Shown here in pieces: positions 24,088 through 32,435 of a DNA stretch of 49,059 nt (position 1 is the first letter of the stretch; each line of letters starts with the position of its first letter). Position numbers and translations under genes: made by a program. This stretch comes from JAGLQA01 sp023135565 (GTDB taxonomy: Bacteria; Acidobacteriota; Aminicenantia; UBA2199). The notes below the pieces were generated by a model that did no database searches, had not been told where the DNA came from, and was given only the letters and a program-made list of their open reading frames with translations. Location of the stretch: NCBI GenBank assembly GCA_030639305.1, contig DAOWCY010000029.1:1-49059 (forward strand), given 5' to 3'.

Positions 24088-26724
24088 ATGATTATTATTC
24101 CAATATCGCATGAAAGTCAAACAGTACGCAGGATACCGCTGGTAACCATTATTATAATGGGCCTCTGCCTGATCATACACTTGTTCATTTTTGCCACCAT
24201 GCGACAATTAGAAAAAGATTTAGAAGTTGTTCTCCGGGATATGTTTGGGTATTATTTTCAACATACGTACTTAGAATTAGACCCCAAAATCAAAGAGATA
24301 TTCGGCATCAGCGAAGATATCTTAGAGAAAATAAATAAAAAAAAAGAAGCCGGGGGAGAAGATGACGACATGCCCATCGGCGTGGTGGTGGGAGATGAGC
24401 AGGGGGAATTAGACCGCCTGTGCCAAAAATTTTTAGAAATTTATGAAAAAATCCCCTCTAAGCAGTGGGGCTATACCCCGGCAAACAGGTCTTTCCTGAA
24501 CCTTTTCACCTACATGTTTATCCACGGCGGCTGGCTTCATTTGTTGAGCAACCTGTATCTCCTGTACCTGACAGGACCTTTTGTCGAGGACAGTTGGGGG
24601 AAACCGGTTTTTATCGCATTATACATAGTAACGGGCATGCTTGCCGCCCGGATGTTTGCCCTGCATTATCCAGGTTTCGGAGGCCCTTTAATTGGGGCTT
24701 CCGGCGCTATCGCCGGAGTGATGGGAGCTTTTTTAGTTAAATTCTGGAAAACGAAGATTAAGTTTTTCTATTGGATATTTTTTTTTGCCGGCACTTTCCG
24801 GGCGCCGTCCTGGTTAATACTGCCCATATGGGTGCTTTTAGAATACCAGAGCGCCAAATTCATGGACGCCTTCAGGCTTCCCGGCGGCGGTGGCGTCGCA
24901 CATTGGGCGCATGTGTGGGGTTTCTTCTTCGGTCTTGCCACCGCCCTGGCGTTGAAGTTCACCGGAGTAGAGGAAAAGTATATCAAACCGAAGGTTGAAA
25001 CCGGGGTTTCCTTCCAGGCTGATGGGCAGAATTACTACGAAGAAGCGGCGGCACTGACACAAGACGGCAGGAGAAACCAGGCATTTGATAAATTATTGGC
25101 AGGCGTTAGGGAATTCCCCACTAATCGAGAGTTAGTGGAAGCTTTGTGGAACTTAGGTTTAGAGACCGACAAGAAAAAGGACGCAGCCTTTTATTTTTTA
25201 AAGTTAATCGAACATGAGTTAAGGGAGAAAGATTTTGATCCGGCAATCGGCCATTACAGTAGTTTAAGGGAACATATTCCCGACGCTTCATTAGGTAATC
25301 AGGGGAAGCTGATATTGGCAGATTATTTGATTACTCAGAAAGAGTACAAAGTGGCGTTAAAGCTGACCAACGAACTTGTGGCAGGATTGAGCAAAAGTTC
25401 ACCGGTGGGTTTTTTGCTGCAATTGCATGAAATGGCATTACGATTGGAGTTTTTGCTTATCGGCAAGGAGTTTGTTTCTCCTGATGAGAAAATCATCGCC
25501 ATTATGCTGCAGCATCCCGATGTAGCGGAACAGAAGAAAGCAGAATTTAGAGCAAGATCGGGGAAAGTGCCCCAACTTGAAGAAAAAACCGCTGCCGCTG
25601 CCGGTCCCTTTGACGCCGAGGCGCAATTAGGAGAGCAGGCCCCGGCGCTTCCTCCCATTCCACCGGGGCTGCCCGGCGGCGGTTCAGCGCCTCAGCAAGT
25701 AGATGATAATAAAAGTTATGGCACGGCTCCGTCGGCAGGCCCAGCGGAACCGGGAATAGATACAGTTAAAATCGGTATGAATCTCGAAGATGAGGCTGCT
25801 GCACCGGCGCAATTAAGAGAGCAGGCCCCGGCGCTCCCCCCGGCTGCGGCGGGAGCGGTTGGAGAAATCGCAGCTTCGTCTCAGAGAGATCCCTTTAGAA
25901 CAGACGCGGCTCTCCCGCCGGATCATATCGGGACACCGCCGCAGAGAGATCCCTTTAGAACGGATGCGGATCATGCCGGTACGCTGCTGCTGAAAGAGCG
26001 ATTTAAAACGGAAACAGTTGAACCGGGAGATGTAATAGCAGCCCCGCCGCCGGTAGGTGAGACGGTGACGGTAAAATCACCGCCGGTCCCGCCCCGGGTG
26101 CCGCAGCAAGCCCCGGTCAGCCAGCCCACAGCCCCGCCTACGCCGCAGCAAACCCCGGTCAGCCAGCCCACACCTCCGCCTACGCCGCAGCAAAACCCGG
26201 TCAGCCAGCCCACAGCACCGCCTACGCCGCAGCAAGCCCCGGTCAGCCAGCCCACAGCACCTGTGCCAACTCCTCCGCCCCCCGGAACGCAGCCCCAGGT
26301 CCCGGTACAGAAAACCGTTCATGTCACCAAAGCGGTTCCTTTAGGTTTCAGGGAATCGAAAATAGTCTTAAATATCGAAAATGTAGGCCAGCGCACTTTT
26401 TCCCTTGACAAAGTGCAGTCTGTTTCCGTGGCCCGGATCACGCCGCATGGCGCCCAACCTTTCTTTTTGATCGATCTATTGATGGATGAGCCGCGGTTCG
26501 CAGTTTCCTGTGTTCGTACTATCAGGTTATTTTCGCCGCAGATTAACTTCCGGCAATTTTTCCCCGCGGCGCAGAGTTGGCTGCAAGCGTTCGTGATGTT
26601 CGCTGCCACCCTGCTTAAACTGGGTGGCGGCAAACCTTTTCCCGACCTGGCATCTGTGCAATTACAGGGTGTGAAAACTTTTTCTACTATAAAAGATTAT
26701 GATAATTCACTACTTTTAAAGTAA
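24088..26724 (+). CDS. Rhomboid intramembrane protease fused to TPR, Pro-rich linker and C-terminal domain, 878 aa
   Basis: An integral-membrane serine protease with a long cytoplasmic tail. The first helix (about 16-36) is followed by an extra charged insert (40-125). The rhomboid core then has HGGWLHLLSN (146-155), catalytic Ser205 in IGASGA, and catalytic His275 in AHWAHVWGFFFG. Residues 310-470 are helical repeats of TPR type (YYEEAAALTQDGRRNQAFDK). Residues 495-750 are low-complexity, with QRDPFRTDA twice, AQL[GR]EQAPALPP twice and four 14-residue PTPQQxPVSQPT units. The last 120 residues form an unrecognised globular domain (LGFRESKIVLNIENVG). Most bacterial rhomboids are 200-350 residues. 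No strong Shine-Dalgarno site is seen, and hairpins precede the start. Confidence 0.9.
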   Translation: MIIIPISHESQTVRRIPLVTIIIMGLCLIIHLFIFATMRQLEKDLEVVLRDMFGYYFQHTYLELDPKIKEIFGISEDILEKINKKKEAGGEDDDMPIGVVVGDEQGELDRLCQKFLEIYEKIPSKQWGYTPANRSFLNLFTYMFIHGGWLHLLSNLYLLYLTGPFVEDSWGKPVFIALYIVTGMLAARMFALHYPGFGGPLIGASGAIAGVMGAFLVKFWKTKIKFFYWIFFFAGTFRAPSWLILPIWVLLEYQSAKFMDAFRLPGGGGVAHWAHVWGFFFGLATALALKFTGVEEKYIKPKVETGVSFQADGQNYYEEAAALTQDGRRNQAFDKLLAGVREFPTNRELVEALWNLGLETDKKKDAAFYFLKLIEHELREKDFDPAIGHYSSLREHIPDASLGNQGKLILADYLITQKEYKVALKLTNELVAGLSKSSPVGFLLQLHEMALRLEFLLIGKEFVSPDEKIIAIMLQHPDVAEQKKAEFRARSGKVPQLEEKTAAAAGPFDAEAQLGEQAPALPPIPPGLPGGGSAPQQVDDNKSYGTAPSAGPAEPGIDTVKIGMNLEDEAAAPAQLREQAPALPPAAAGAVGEIAASSQRDPFRTDAALPPDHIGTPPQRDPFRTDADHAGTLLLKERFKTETVEPGDVIAAPPPVGETVTVKSPPVPPRVPQQAPVSQPTAPPTPQQTPVSQPTPPPTPQQNPVSQPTAPPTPQQAPVSQPTAPVPTPPPPGTQPQVPVQKTVHVTKAVPLGFRESKIVLNIENVGQRTFSLDKVQSVSVARITPHGAQPFFLIDLLMDEPRFAVSCVRTIRLFSPQINFRQFFPAAQSWLQAFVMFAATLLKLGGGKPFPDLASVQLQGVKTFSTIKDYDNSLLLK
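26105..26260 (+). repeat. 42-bp coding tandem repeat in the rhomboid linker
   Basis: About four copies of a 42-base unit encode PTPQQxPVSQPTxP. The proline-rich spacer is likely extended and variable in copy number. Confidence 0.8.
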
Positions 26725-26904
26725 CAGTTTATAAATTTTTACCTCTTTGAAACCCCCTTCCGTAAACAAAAAAGAAAAAAAAGGAAAAGTTTTATAAAAG
26801 TAGTCGAAAAATAAAGCGCGAAATATTATACTTATTTATGCCATTACATGGCGGGAATGAACAACATGTTTCACATGTTTCAAGTTCCCACAGTTAGGTG
26901 GTTT

Positions 26905-26928
26905 TTTTTCAAGCTTGGTCTTGAAAAA
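26905..26928. repeat. Single hairpin of the dispersed two-hairpin family
   Basis: TTTTTCAAG, six bases, CTTGAAAAA, the same stem as at 24032-24055. It lies about 25 bases before the start of the next gene. The direct repeat ACATGTTTC-ACATGTTTC lies upstream at about 26863-26880. Confidence 0.6.
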
Positions 26929-26953
26929 TGATCGAAAGAAAAAGGAGAAAAAA

Positions 26954-27406
26954 ATGAAAAATATTATAATTATTCTAATATGCCTGCTATTTTTGGTTAG
27001 TGTGCCTCTAACCGGGAAAATGCTGATCGAATTAGGTAATGAGCACGAAGCCAGTTTAAAAATGCTCAAAGGAGAATGGTTTATCCGGGAAAACGGGTAT
27101 GTATTGAAGTTTTCCGATAGGTATGCCCGCAAGTTGTTCGGCATAAAATACTACTTTTATTCTCCCACCAGGAACCCTAAAAATAAAGTATATCTTTTTA
27201 CCGTGGTGAAATCGAAAAAAACCGGCAGGTTGTATTTTGCCCGCGGACAGTACAGAAATGGGGAATTTTACAGTTCCACTTCCCGGATTCGTTTTAGGGG
27301 AAAGAATCGTATCGTGGTATACAGCAGGGACAATGACCGGGAACCTCTCTATGAAGCTGTCAGGGTAGTAAGAAAAAAACCGAAAACACACAGCAGCGGG
27401 AGTTGA
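26954..27406 (+). CDS. Small exported hypothetical protein, 150 aa
   Basis: The start at 26954 has AAAGGAG 7 bases upstream; the longer frame from 26915 begins in the hairpin repeat and is rejected. The product opens with a signal peptide (MKNIIIILICLLFLVSV, cleavage near LTG-KM). The rest is a basic beta-rich domain of about 125 residues (WFIRENGYVLKFSDRYARKL, TRNPKNKVYLFTVVKSKK, SRIRFRGKNRIVVYSRDND), reminiscent of a small beta-barrel, but no family is recognised. It converges with the ATPase gene on the other strand, leaving a 23-base gap. Confidence 0.7.
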   Translation: MKNIIIILICLLFLVSVPLTGKMLIELGNEHEASLKMLKGEWFIRENGYVLKFSDRYARKLFGIKYYFYSPTRNPKNKVYLFTVVKSKKTGRLYFARGQYRNGEFYSSTSRIRFRGKNRIVVYSRDNDREPLYEAVRVVRKKPKTHSSGS

Positions 27407-27429
27407 AGCGCCCCGCGAGGGGACGGTAC

Positions 27430-28740
27430 TTATTCGTCCATTAATTTGCCCACCGCATAAAGAGGATAATTTCGGATACCGTTATCAAGGGAAAAATTGG
27501 AAATAGAAAAACGAATACCATAAGGAGATCGATTATGGCTGTTTAAGAAAACCCTTAAACTTTTAAGGCTGCCGGTAGAACCGCTTTTGACTTCAATCGG
27601 GATAATGGTCTCTCCCTTTTGAGTTAAATAATCCACTTCCGCATTACTTGTGCGGGCCTCCCTCTGCCAGTAAAACAAATCACTTTTCCTGTCAGGCATT
27701 GAATAGGCCAGCAATTCCTGGCCCACGAATGCTTCTGTTATCGTACCTTTATTGATAAAATTTATTTCCGGTTCCAGTAACCATGAACCCGAATCCACAC
27801 CTAATATGGCTTGACTGAGAGCAATATCGAGAAAATTCGCTTTAAAGGTCTCAGGTTTTGCTGCTGCTGCTAAAGGAATTCCCTGGCCGCTGCTGTGAGT
27901 TATTTTGCTCACAATACCGGCTTTTTCCAGTAAAGCCAATGAGGGCATTAACTCCCGTTTACGGTAATCTCCAGGTACGTTGCTGTATTTAAATTTTTTA
28001 CCCAAAAATGCGGGAATTGAATTGAAAAGAAGCTCCACGTATTTTAACTGGTAATTCCTGGCGTATTTATTAAAATCCTGGCGGTAGGTATCGATAATAG
28101 AGCGGTGTACTTTAAAACATCGTTTTAAATCCGAGGTTTCGATAAAACACTCAACCGCTTCCGGCATACCTCCCACTGTCATGTACTCACCCAGTTTTAT
28201 CAATAATTTTCGATGAGCCACTTCACTGATTTTTTCATTTATATTATGGGCCATTAGGGCCTCGATCAATAAATCTTCATCTTTGGCTTTCAAGAATTCA
28301 TTGAAGGATAGAGGATACATGTAAACGGAAGAGATGCGGCCTACAGGCAGCCCGATTTTTTCAAGCTCAAAATCCAGCAGCGAACCGGCAGCAACGACAT
28401 GAAGCCCGGGAAGCATTTCATAAAAATATCTCAATGCACTAACGGCTTTAGGCGCCTCTTGAATCTCATCAAAGAAAAGAAGGGTCTTGCCCGGCGTAAT
28501 CTTTTTGCCGGTAAATAATACTAAATCACGGGTGATTCGATGAGGATCGAGATCACGTTCAAAAGCTTGCTTCGCTTCCGGTTTGAGTTCAAAGTTGATT
28601 TCCTGGAAATCCTGGAAATCTTTTCCCAACTGTCTGACAATAAAGGTTTTCCCTACCTGGCGGGCACCCCGGATCAAAAGGGGTTTTCTCCGTGAGTCCT
28701 CTTTCCATTTCTTTAATTCATAAAGTATCGTGCGTTTCAT
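27430..28740 (-). CDS. AAA_14/DUF4143 ATPase, 436 aa
   Basis: A member of the widespread AAA_14 plus DUF4143 family, whose role is unproven. Walker A is IRGARQVGKT (about 23-32) and Walker B is TLLFFDEIQEAP (about 86-97), with a sensor-like VVAAGSLLDFEL. The C-terminal DUF4143 part has YMTVGGMPEAVECF and the PD-(D/E)xK-like end DLFYWQREARTSNAEVDYL, then IIPIEVKSGSTGSLKSL. The length is standard. AAGGA precedes the start, and a promoter at 28781-28809 and three 32-bp tandem repeats lie upstream. Members often occur near toxin-antitoxin and mobile loci, as here. Confidence 0.92.
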   Translation of the reverse strand: MKRTILYELKKWKEDSRRKPLLIRGARQVGKTFIVRQLGKDFQDFQEINFELKPEAKQAFERDLDPHRITRDLVLFTGKKITPGKTLLFFDEIQEAPKAVSALRYFYEMLPGLHVVAAGSLLDFELEKIGLPVGRISSVYMYPLSFNEFLKAKDEDLLIEALMAHNINEKISEVAHRKLLIKLGEYMTVGGMPEAVECFIETSDLKRCFKVHRSIIDTYRQDFNKYARNYQLKYVELLFNSIPAFLGKKFKYSNVPGDYRKRELMPSLALLEKAGIVSKITHSSGQGIPLAAAAKPETFKANFLDIALSQAILGVDSGSWLLEPEINFINKGTITEAFVGQELLAYSMPDRKSDLFYWQREARTSNAEVDYLTQKGETIIPIEVKSGSTGSLKSLRVFLNSHNRSPYGIRFSISNFSLDNGIRNYPLYAVGKLMDE

Positions 28741-28780
28741 GTCAATATCCTTAATAATTCTAATGTTTCAGTCAAGTCAT

Positions 28781-28809
28781 ACAATAACACGTTTATGGTA
28801 AAAAATCAA
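28781..28809 (-). promoter_or_regulatory. Promoter of the AAA_14/DUF4143 gene
   Basis: On the minus strand, TTGATT (28804-28809), 17 bases, TATTGT (28781-28786). The -35 box lies inside the first copy of the 32-bp tandem repeat. Confidence 0.5.
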
Positions 28810-28892
28810 GAGTGTTTTTGATTTTTATGGTCGAAAATCCAGGGTGTTTTCAGTTTTTATGGTCGAAAATCCAGGGTGTTTTCAGTTTTCAT
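28797..28892. repeat. Three tandem 32-bp repeats (candidate operator array)
   Basis: Copies lie at 28797-28828, 28829-28860 and 28861-28892, the last two nearly identical. The period is not a multiple of three, and the array overlaps a promoter -35 box, so regulatory sites are more likely than coding. A fourth partial copy may start at 28893. The remaining sequence to 29117 shows nothing I can name, and the 138-residue minus-strand frame through it has no support. Confidence 0.75.
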
Positions 28893-29117
28893 GGTTGTTT
28901 TTCCAAGCGGTAATGAACAATTTGTGAAGAGAAAGATAATTATCTTTTACTCTAAGAAATACTAAAATGTGAAAGATAAAAATTGATGAACTTTTGTGGA
29001 CAGGCAAAAAAGATTCCCCCCTGACTTCGAAAAGTTTTGGGAACAGGCAAAAACACCTGTCTGCAAAATCTTTCAAAATCCTTAGTAATCTGATATAATT
29101 ATCGCCTGGAATATAAT

Positions 29118-29321
29118 ATGGTAACGAAAAAAAAAGAATTGCGTGTATCGGTTTTTTCATCTTTTGAGGATGAGAACCGTGCCGAACACCGGCGTTTGGC
29201 TCTTCTAACTCCCATGCAGAGAATGGAGGAATTTGCAATATTGCAAGAACGCATGTGGGGCAAGAAGTGGACTGAAGAACGAATCGTAAAAATCGCAAGT
29301 TTTGAGAAACTAACTTGGTAG
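29118..29321 (+). CDS. Probable antitoxin-like small protein, 67 aa
   Basis: A small charged protein with VFSSFEDENRAEHRRLALLT, then PMQRMEEFAILQERMWGKKW. This pattern is common in short proteins encoded just before nucleotidyltransferase-type toxins, so an antitoxin role is inferred from family resemblance. There is no clear Shine-Dalgarno site. Directly after its UAG stop, in the same frame, lies a stretch resembling the C-terminus of a nucleotidyltransferase-like protein. The partner therefore seems deleted, leaving the fragment behind. Confidence 0.6.
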   Translation: MVTKKKELRVSVFSSFEDENRAEHRRLALLTPMQRMEEFAILQERMWGKKWTEERIVKIASFEKLTW

Positions 29322-29429
29322 GGTAGTAAAAAATTATCTGATAGAAAAAAGGATATTGCCGATGCAGACGAACTGGAGAAAACGATTATGGGAAATGGAA
29401 ATCAAGAAGAGAATCAGAAGGGCAAATAA
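29322..29429 (+). pseudogene. Remnant of a nucleotidyltransferase-like toxin C-terminus
   Basis: The frame after the antitoxin stop reads GSKKLSDRKKDIADADELEK and continues to a UAA at 29427-29429. A 'kDIADAdeLEk' tail resembles the end of nucleotidyltransferase-fold toxin proteins, in which a 'GRPKDLADIEALE'-type motif closes the protein. It has no start codon or ribosome-binding site and is too short to work. Confidence 0.4.
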
Positions 29430-29493
29430 AATCCCGGGCAGCCACTGAGAGCACATCGCAGCCGTTGGCCGCAACCTATAACATCAGCAGCAT

Positions 29494-29603
29494 CGGTCTC
29501 ATTTTAAAAAATCTTCGCAAAAAAACAAGATTCTCACTGATCGGTAGTACAGATTTTTTTCAAGACTTCGCTTGAAAAAAAAACCGCCTTCGGCGGGAAT
29601 ATG
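29494..29603. repeat. Two-hairpin dispersed repeat, second full copy
   Basis: AAAAAATCTTCGC-n-ACAAGATT and then TTTTTTTCAAG-ACTTCG-CTTGAAAAAAA match the copy before the rhomboid gene. A third hairpin CCGCC-TTC-GGCGG follows at about 29583-29597. The region 29430-29683 has no gene. GTTCGCGAAC (about 29643-29652) is a perfect short palindrome. Confidence 0.6.
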
Positions 29604-29683
29604 TAAAACATGTCGGTAGATAAATTTCGGCAGTAGTACAGTGTTCGCGAACTCTCCCTGCCCTGCCTTCGGCTTTTCTATCT

Positions 29684-30658
29684 CTAAAAAATATTCAAAT
29701 GTGAAGAATAAAAAGTGATGACCGTGTAAGCCACGATAGCCGCCGCAATAAAATATGCGGAATAATAGAAAAACTTTACGGTAGTAGTAAAACGCCGGCT
29801 GTTTTCTTCATCTAAATATAGGGCCATTTTTTCTAAGGTTTCCGCTAACTGCCCGCCTTCCTCGCCTATGGCTACCATACTCAACTGCGAAGAATTCAAG
29901 GTGCCGCTGAATGTAAAAAAACCGCTGAAATTCCCGCCATGCTCCAATACCGGGACCGCCCCGGCCAATCGTGCGGCAATGGAACTGTTCCCGGCTGTCC
30001 CGGCAGCTTTGCGGGCTGCCTGCACCGATTCGATCCCGGCATCCAGCAAACCGGCCAGGGTACGAAACACCCGGGATACAGCCAGACCGTGCGCTAATTC
30101 CCCTACCAGCGGCAATTTCAGGAAAATGCCGTCTATAATTTCCCGCGCCCGCCCGCTGCGGAACAGGGTTTTCCAGCAGGCATAACCGATTGCCAAAATT
30201 CCGTAAGCGATTATTAGCGGCGGCAGTACGGCGGCGGCGTAACTTTTGTCCAGGCCGGCAGCGAATAAGTATTTCAGGTTGGGCAGCAGTATCGCTGCAT
30301 GGAGCAAAAAAACCGGGTAAATCATACCACCGATTAAGCGTTTTTTTTCGCGGCCGCGCATTTCGTAATAGTTAGACAAATTTTTGCAGGTGTCTACCAT
30401 CTTGCCGCTCTCTTCAGCGCCCCTGATAATCATTACCTGGAAATCATCGAAAAAATCCGGGTAACGGCTCATACCGGAGGCAGTGGATTCCCCTTTGGAA
30501 ACACGGTGCTGCAAGCCGTCGATCATCCAAAATTTGGGGCCTTTTTTGCCCTTTTTCATGGTGTCCAGGGCCTGGGAAGGGGGCAGGCCGCTTTTCCAAA
30601 AAACAGACAGGTCATTATAAAATTGCGATAACTCTTTATAGTTCATTCGTTTTTTCAT
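29684..30658 (-). CDS. GspF/PilC-family type II secretion/type IV pilus inner-membrane protein, 324 aa
   Basis: An inner-membrane platform protein of type II secretion or type IV pilus systems. The T2SSF signature is visible as LSVFWKSGLPPSQALDTM and again as LAGLLDAGIESVQAARKAAG, with the typical IGEEGGQLAETLEKMALYLDEE. Three membrane helices lie at about 120-145, 155-180 and 295-320. The start at 30658 has TTGGAG 8 bases upstream; the longer frame to 30721 would begin next to the terminator palindrome. No ATPase (GspE/PilB) or pseudopilin gene is nearby, so it is an orphan. It may serve a pilus complex encoded elsewhere. Confidence 0.9.
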   Translation of the reverse strand: MKKRMNYKELSQFYNDLSVFWKSGLPPSQALDTMKKGKKGPKFWMIDGLQHRVSKGESTASGMSRYPDFFDDFQVMIIRGAEESGKMVDTCKNLSNYYEMRGREKKRLIGGMIYPVFLLHAAILLPNLKYLFAAGLDKSYAAAVLPPLIIAYGILAIGYACWKTLFRSGRAREIIDGIFLKLPLVGELAHGLAVSRVFRTLAGLLDAGIESVQAARKAAGTAGNSSIAARLAGAVPVLEHGGNFSGFFTFSGTLNSSQLSMVAIGEEGGQLAETLEKMALYLDEENSRRFTTTVKFFYYSAYFIAAAIVAYTVITFYSSHLNIF

Positions 30659-30727
30659 GTACGACTCCAATTCCCGGTTCGATAAAAAATAGAATCCTAT
30701 TAAAAGAAAAGAGTCGGACACTTATGC

Positions 30728-30755
30728 AAAAACTCCCCGGATCCGGGGAGTTTTT
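30728..30755. terminator. Perfect 28-bp palindrome, bidirectional terminator
   Basis: AAAAACTCCCCGGA is followed directly by TCCGGGGAGTTTTT, a GC-rich stem flanked by A and T runs. It follows the DUF418 gene by about 105 bases and should end that transcript before the gspF-like gene. Confidence 0.85.
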
Positions 30756-30859
30756 ATTGCCGTTACCCCCGCTTCCACACCGCGGCCTTTTACTTTCCCG
30801 ATTTCCTGCCTGGGTTATCCGGGTTGAAGTTAGACAAATTTTTATTTATTTTTGTTCAT

Positions 30860-32146
30860 TTAATTTGTTTGGATTCTCATGGGCTGTCTCTGCCGGTAGG
30901 ATAAGGAACGCCACAACCATTCCACGGGACCGAAACGGAAATGTTTCAACCACAAGGGCGACAGCCACAACTGGAAAACCAGGATAGTTAGGACAATCAA
31001 AAATTGACCGCTTCTTTCTATTTTGCCGAATAAACCGAAACCGTAACCTTTAAATAAAAAAGTGCAAATGACACTGTGCATTAAGTAGTTCGTTAAAGCC
31101 ATGCGGCCTAAAGCTGCCGTCCTGCCGGTGAATCGCCTCAGCTTGCCGGCCCGGCAAATTAACATGACTGCCGCGATGTAGCCTAAACACAACAGCAGGA
31201 TACCGGCATTGGCAGCGAAAAATCTGTGCACGGTTTTCCACCAGTTAATTGGGCCGGGAAGCCGGAAATAGGTGGCATCCCAACCATACAGTGAACGGGA
31301 AACCCAATTCTGAACCGGCAAAATAAGACCTATTCCCAAACCCAAAAAAAGAAATTTCCGGTACGTTTTTGCCGGGGCCCGGGCGTTCATCATGTTCCAT
31401 TTGAAAAGGGCCATGCCGATCAACATCCAGGCACAATACTTCAATATTATGCCCGACGTTAATAAAGGCCGGGTCACATATGCCTTTAGGGTCGCCAAAA
31501 AAAAACCTGTGCGTTCAGACGTTTGCTCTAACCAGCCTTTTTGGTGAGACTTTATCTCCCTATCGACTCTTGTCCGGGCTGTCTGCATATACCGGGCATG
31601 GGCCGCAATTATCCCCGAAGGCCGGTAAGAAAGCGAAACCTGGCGCATCGTGTTGTTAAATATTGGAATAAAAAGCAGCACCACTGCGTAGATCATAAGT
31701 TTCCTGGCAGACAACTTGCGAAAGGGGAAAACAAACAGCCCGCTGACGGCATATTGCACCAGGATATCACCGCCCCAAATAAATGAAGCATGCACCCCAC
31801 CGATCACAAGCAGCCATATCATTCGTAGATAGTGCCGTCTTGCCGGTTTCCCGCCTTTATCTTCGAGGCGCTGCGTCATTAAAAGAATCCCCGCCCCGAA
31901 GAGCATCGCAAAAATGGTAAGAAACTTTCCTTTTACCAGGACTTTGGTCAGCATGGTCACAACGTAATCGAACCCGGTAAAACCGCCGAAAGAAGTGGGG
32001 TACATCGAAGCGATAGTGGGCATGGAAAAACTTTGCATGTTTGCAATTAGGATGCCCATTACGGCCAGGCCGCGCAGTACATCTAAGGATGTGATGCGTT
32101 TTGACGGGATTGTCGGACCCGGGGCGGGTAGGTTCATAGTAGTCAT
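30860..32146 (-). CDS. DUF418 multi-pass membrane protein, 428 aa
   Basis: A member of the DUF418 family, related to membrane acyltransferase-like proteins but without a proven activity. The N-terminal signature SLDVLRGLAVMGILIANMQS is followed by FLTIFAMLFGAG, a WLLVIGGVHASFIWGGDILV region, and the C-terminal DUF418 domain (GRMALTNYLMHSVICTFLF; FGPVEWLWRSLSYRQRQPM). About ten membrane helices are expected. The start has AGGTG upstream; MNLPAPG three codons later is an alternative. It is monocistronic, ended by the palindrome at 30728-30755. Its function is unknown; transport or envelope modification is guessed in other species. Confidence 0.92.
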   Translation of the reverse strand: MTTMNLPAPGPTIPSKRITSLDVLRGLAVMGILIANMQSFSMPTIASMYPTSFGGFTGFDYVVTMLTKVLVKGKFLTIFAMLFGAGILLMTQRLEDKGGKPARRHYLRMIWLLVIGGVHASFIWGGDILVQYAVSGLFVFPFRKLSARKLMIYAVVLLFIPIFNNTMRQVSLSYRPSGIIAAHARYMQTARTRVDREIKSHQKGWLEQTSERTGFFLATLKAYVTRPLLTSGIILKYCAWMLIGMALFKWNMMNARAPAKTYRKFLFLGLGIGLILPVQNWVSRSLYGWDATYFRLPGPINWWKTVHRFFAANAGILLLCLGYIAAVMLICRAGKLRRFTGRTAALGRMALTNYLMHSVICTFLFKGYGFGLFGKIERSGQFLIVLTILVFQLWLSPLWLKHFRFGPVEWLWRSLSYRQRQPMRIQTN

Positions 32147-32236
32147 AATACACCTCGTTTTTTTGCTTCGAGACTTCCTATAAGTATCATGTATATAGTA
32201 CGGAAAACGCAGCTAAAAATGGATAGCGCTTTTTAA

Positions 32237-32300
32237 TTAACAAAAGTTTGGCCCCCGGCAGGGAGATCGTTAGATATCTCGAATGCCCGTTTGCTGAAAG
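32237..32300. repeat. Partial MITE-like repeat
   Basis: TTAACAAAAGTTTGGCCCCCGGCAGGG begins a copy that breaks off. It is followed by ATGCCCGTTTGCTGAA, which is also found near 289 and 48966. Confidence 0.55.
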
Positions 32301-32323
32301 CTGAAAACTTACGATTTTTTTGC

Positions 32324-32352
32324 TTGAAAAAAAGATACAAATATGATATAAA
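32324..32352 (+). promoter_or_regulatory. Sigma70-type promoter upstream of the aminotransferase
   Basis: TTGAAA (32324-32329), 17 bases, TATAAA (32347-32352). This gives a leader of about 160 bases before the aminotransferase start at 32521. Confidence 0.5.
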
Positions 32353-32357
32353 AAAAC

Positions 32358-32435
32358 ATGGTACGCAGGAAAAAAAATTATAAATGGAGGCCAAATCCTT
32401 TTTGTGATTCCTACTACTGCGCCATCACTGCTTAA
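32358..32435 (+). CDS. Possible 25-residue leader peptide ORF
   Basis: A short frame starts right at the predicted transcription start: a basic front (MVRRKKNYKW), then a Cys/Tyr-containing end (CDSYYCAITA). A second short frame follows at 32444-32503 (MNDCPGNFCC...). Neither has a Shine-Dalgarno site. They may be chance frames in the leader of the aminotransferase mRNA. Confidence 0.2.
   Translation: MVRRKKNYKWRPNPFCDSYYCAITA

Noticed and set aside
28797..28892. CRISPR array
   Set aside because: The three 32-bp units are directly adjacent with no spacers, and no cas genes are in the window.
28882..29298. 138-residue minus-strand frame overlapping the antitoxin-like gene
   Set aside because: No domain or start signal, and it crosses the tandem repeat edge. 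The plus-strand product matches a known small-protein pattern.
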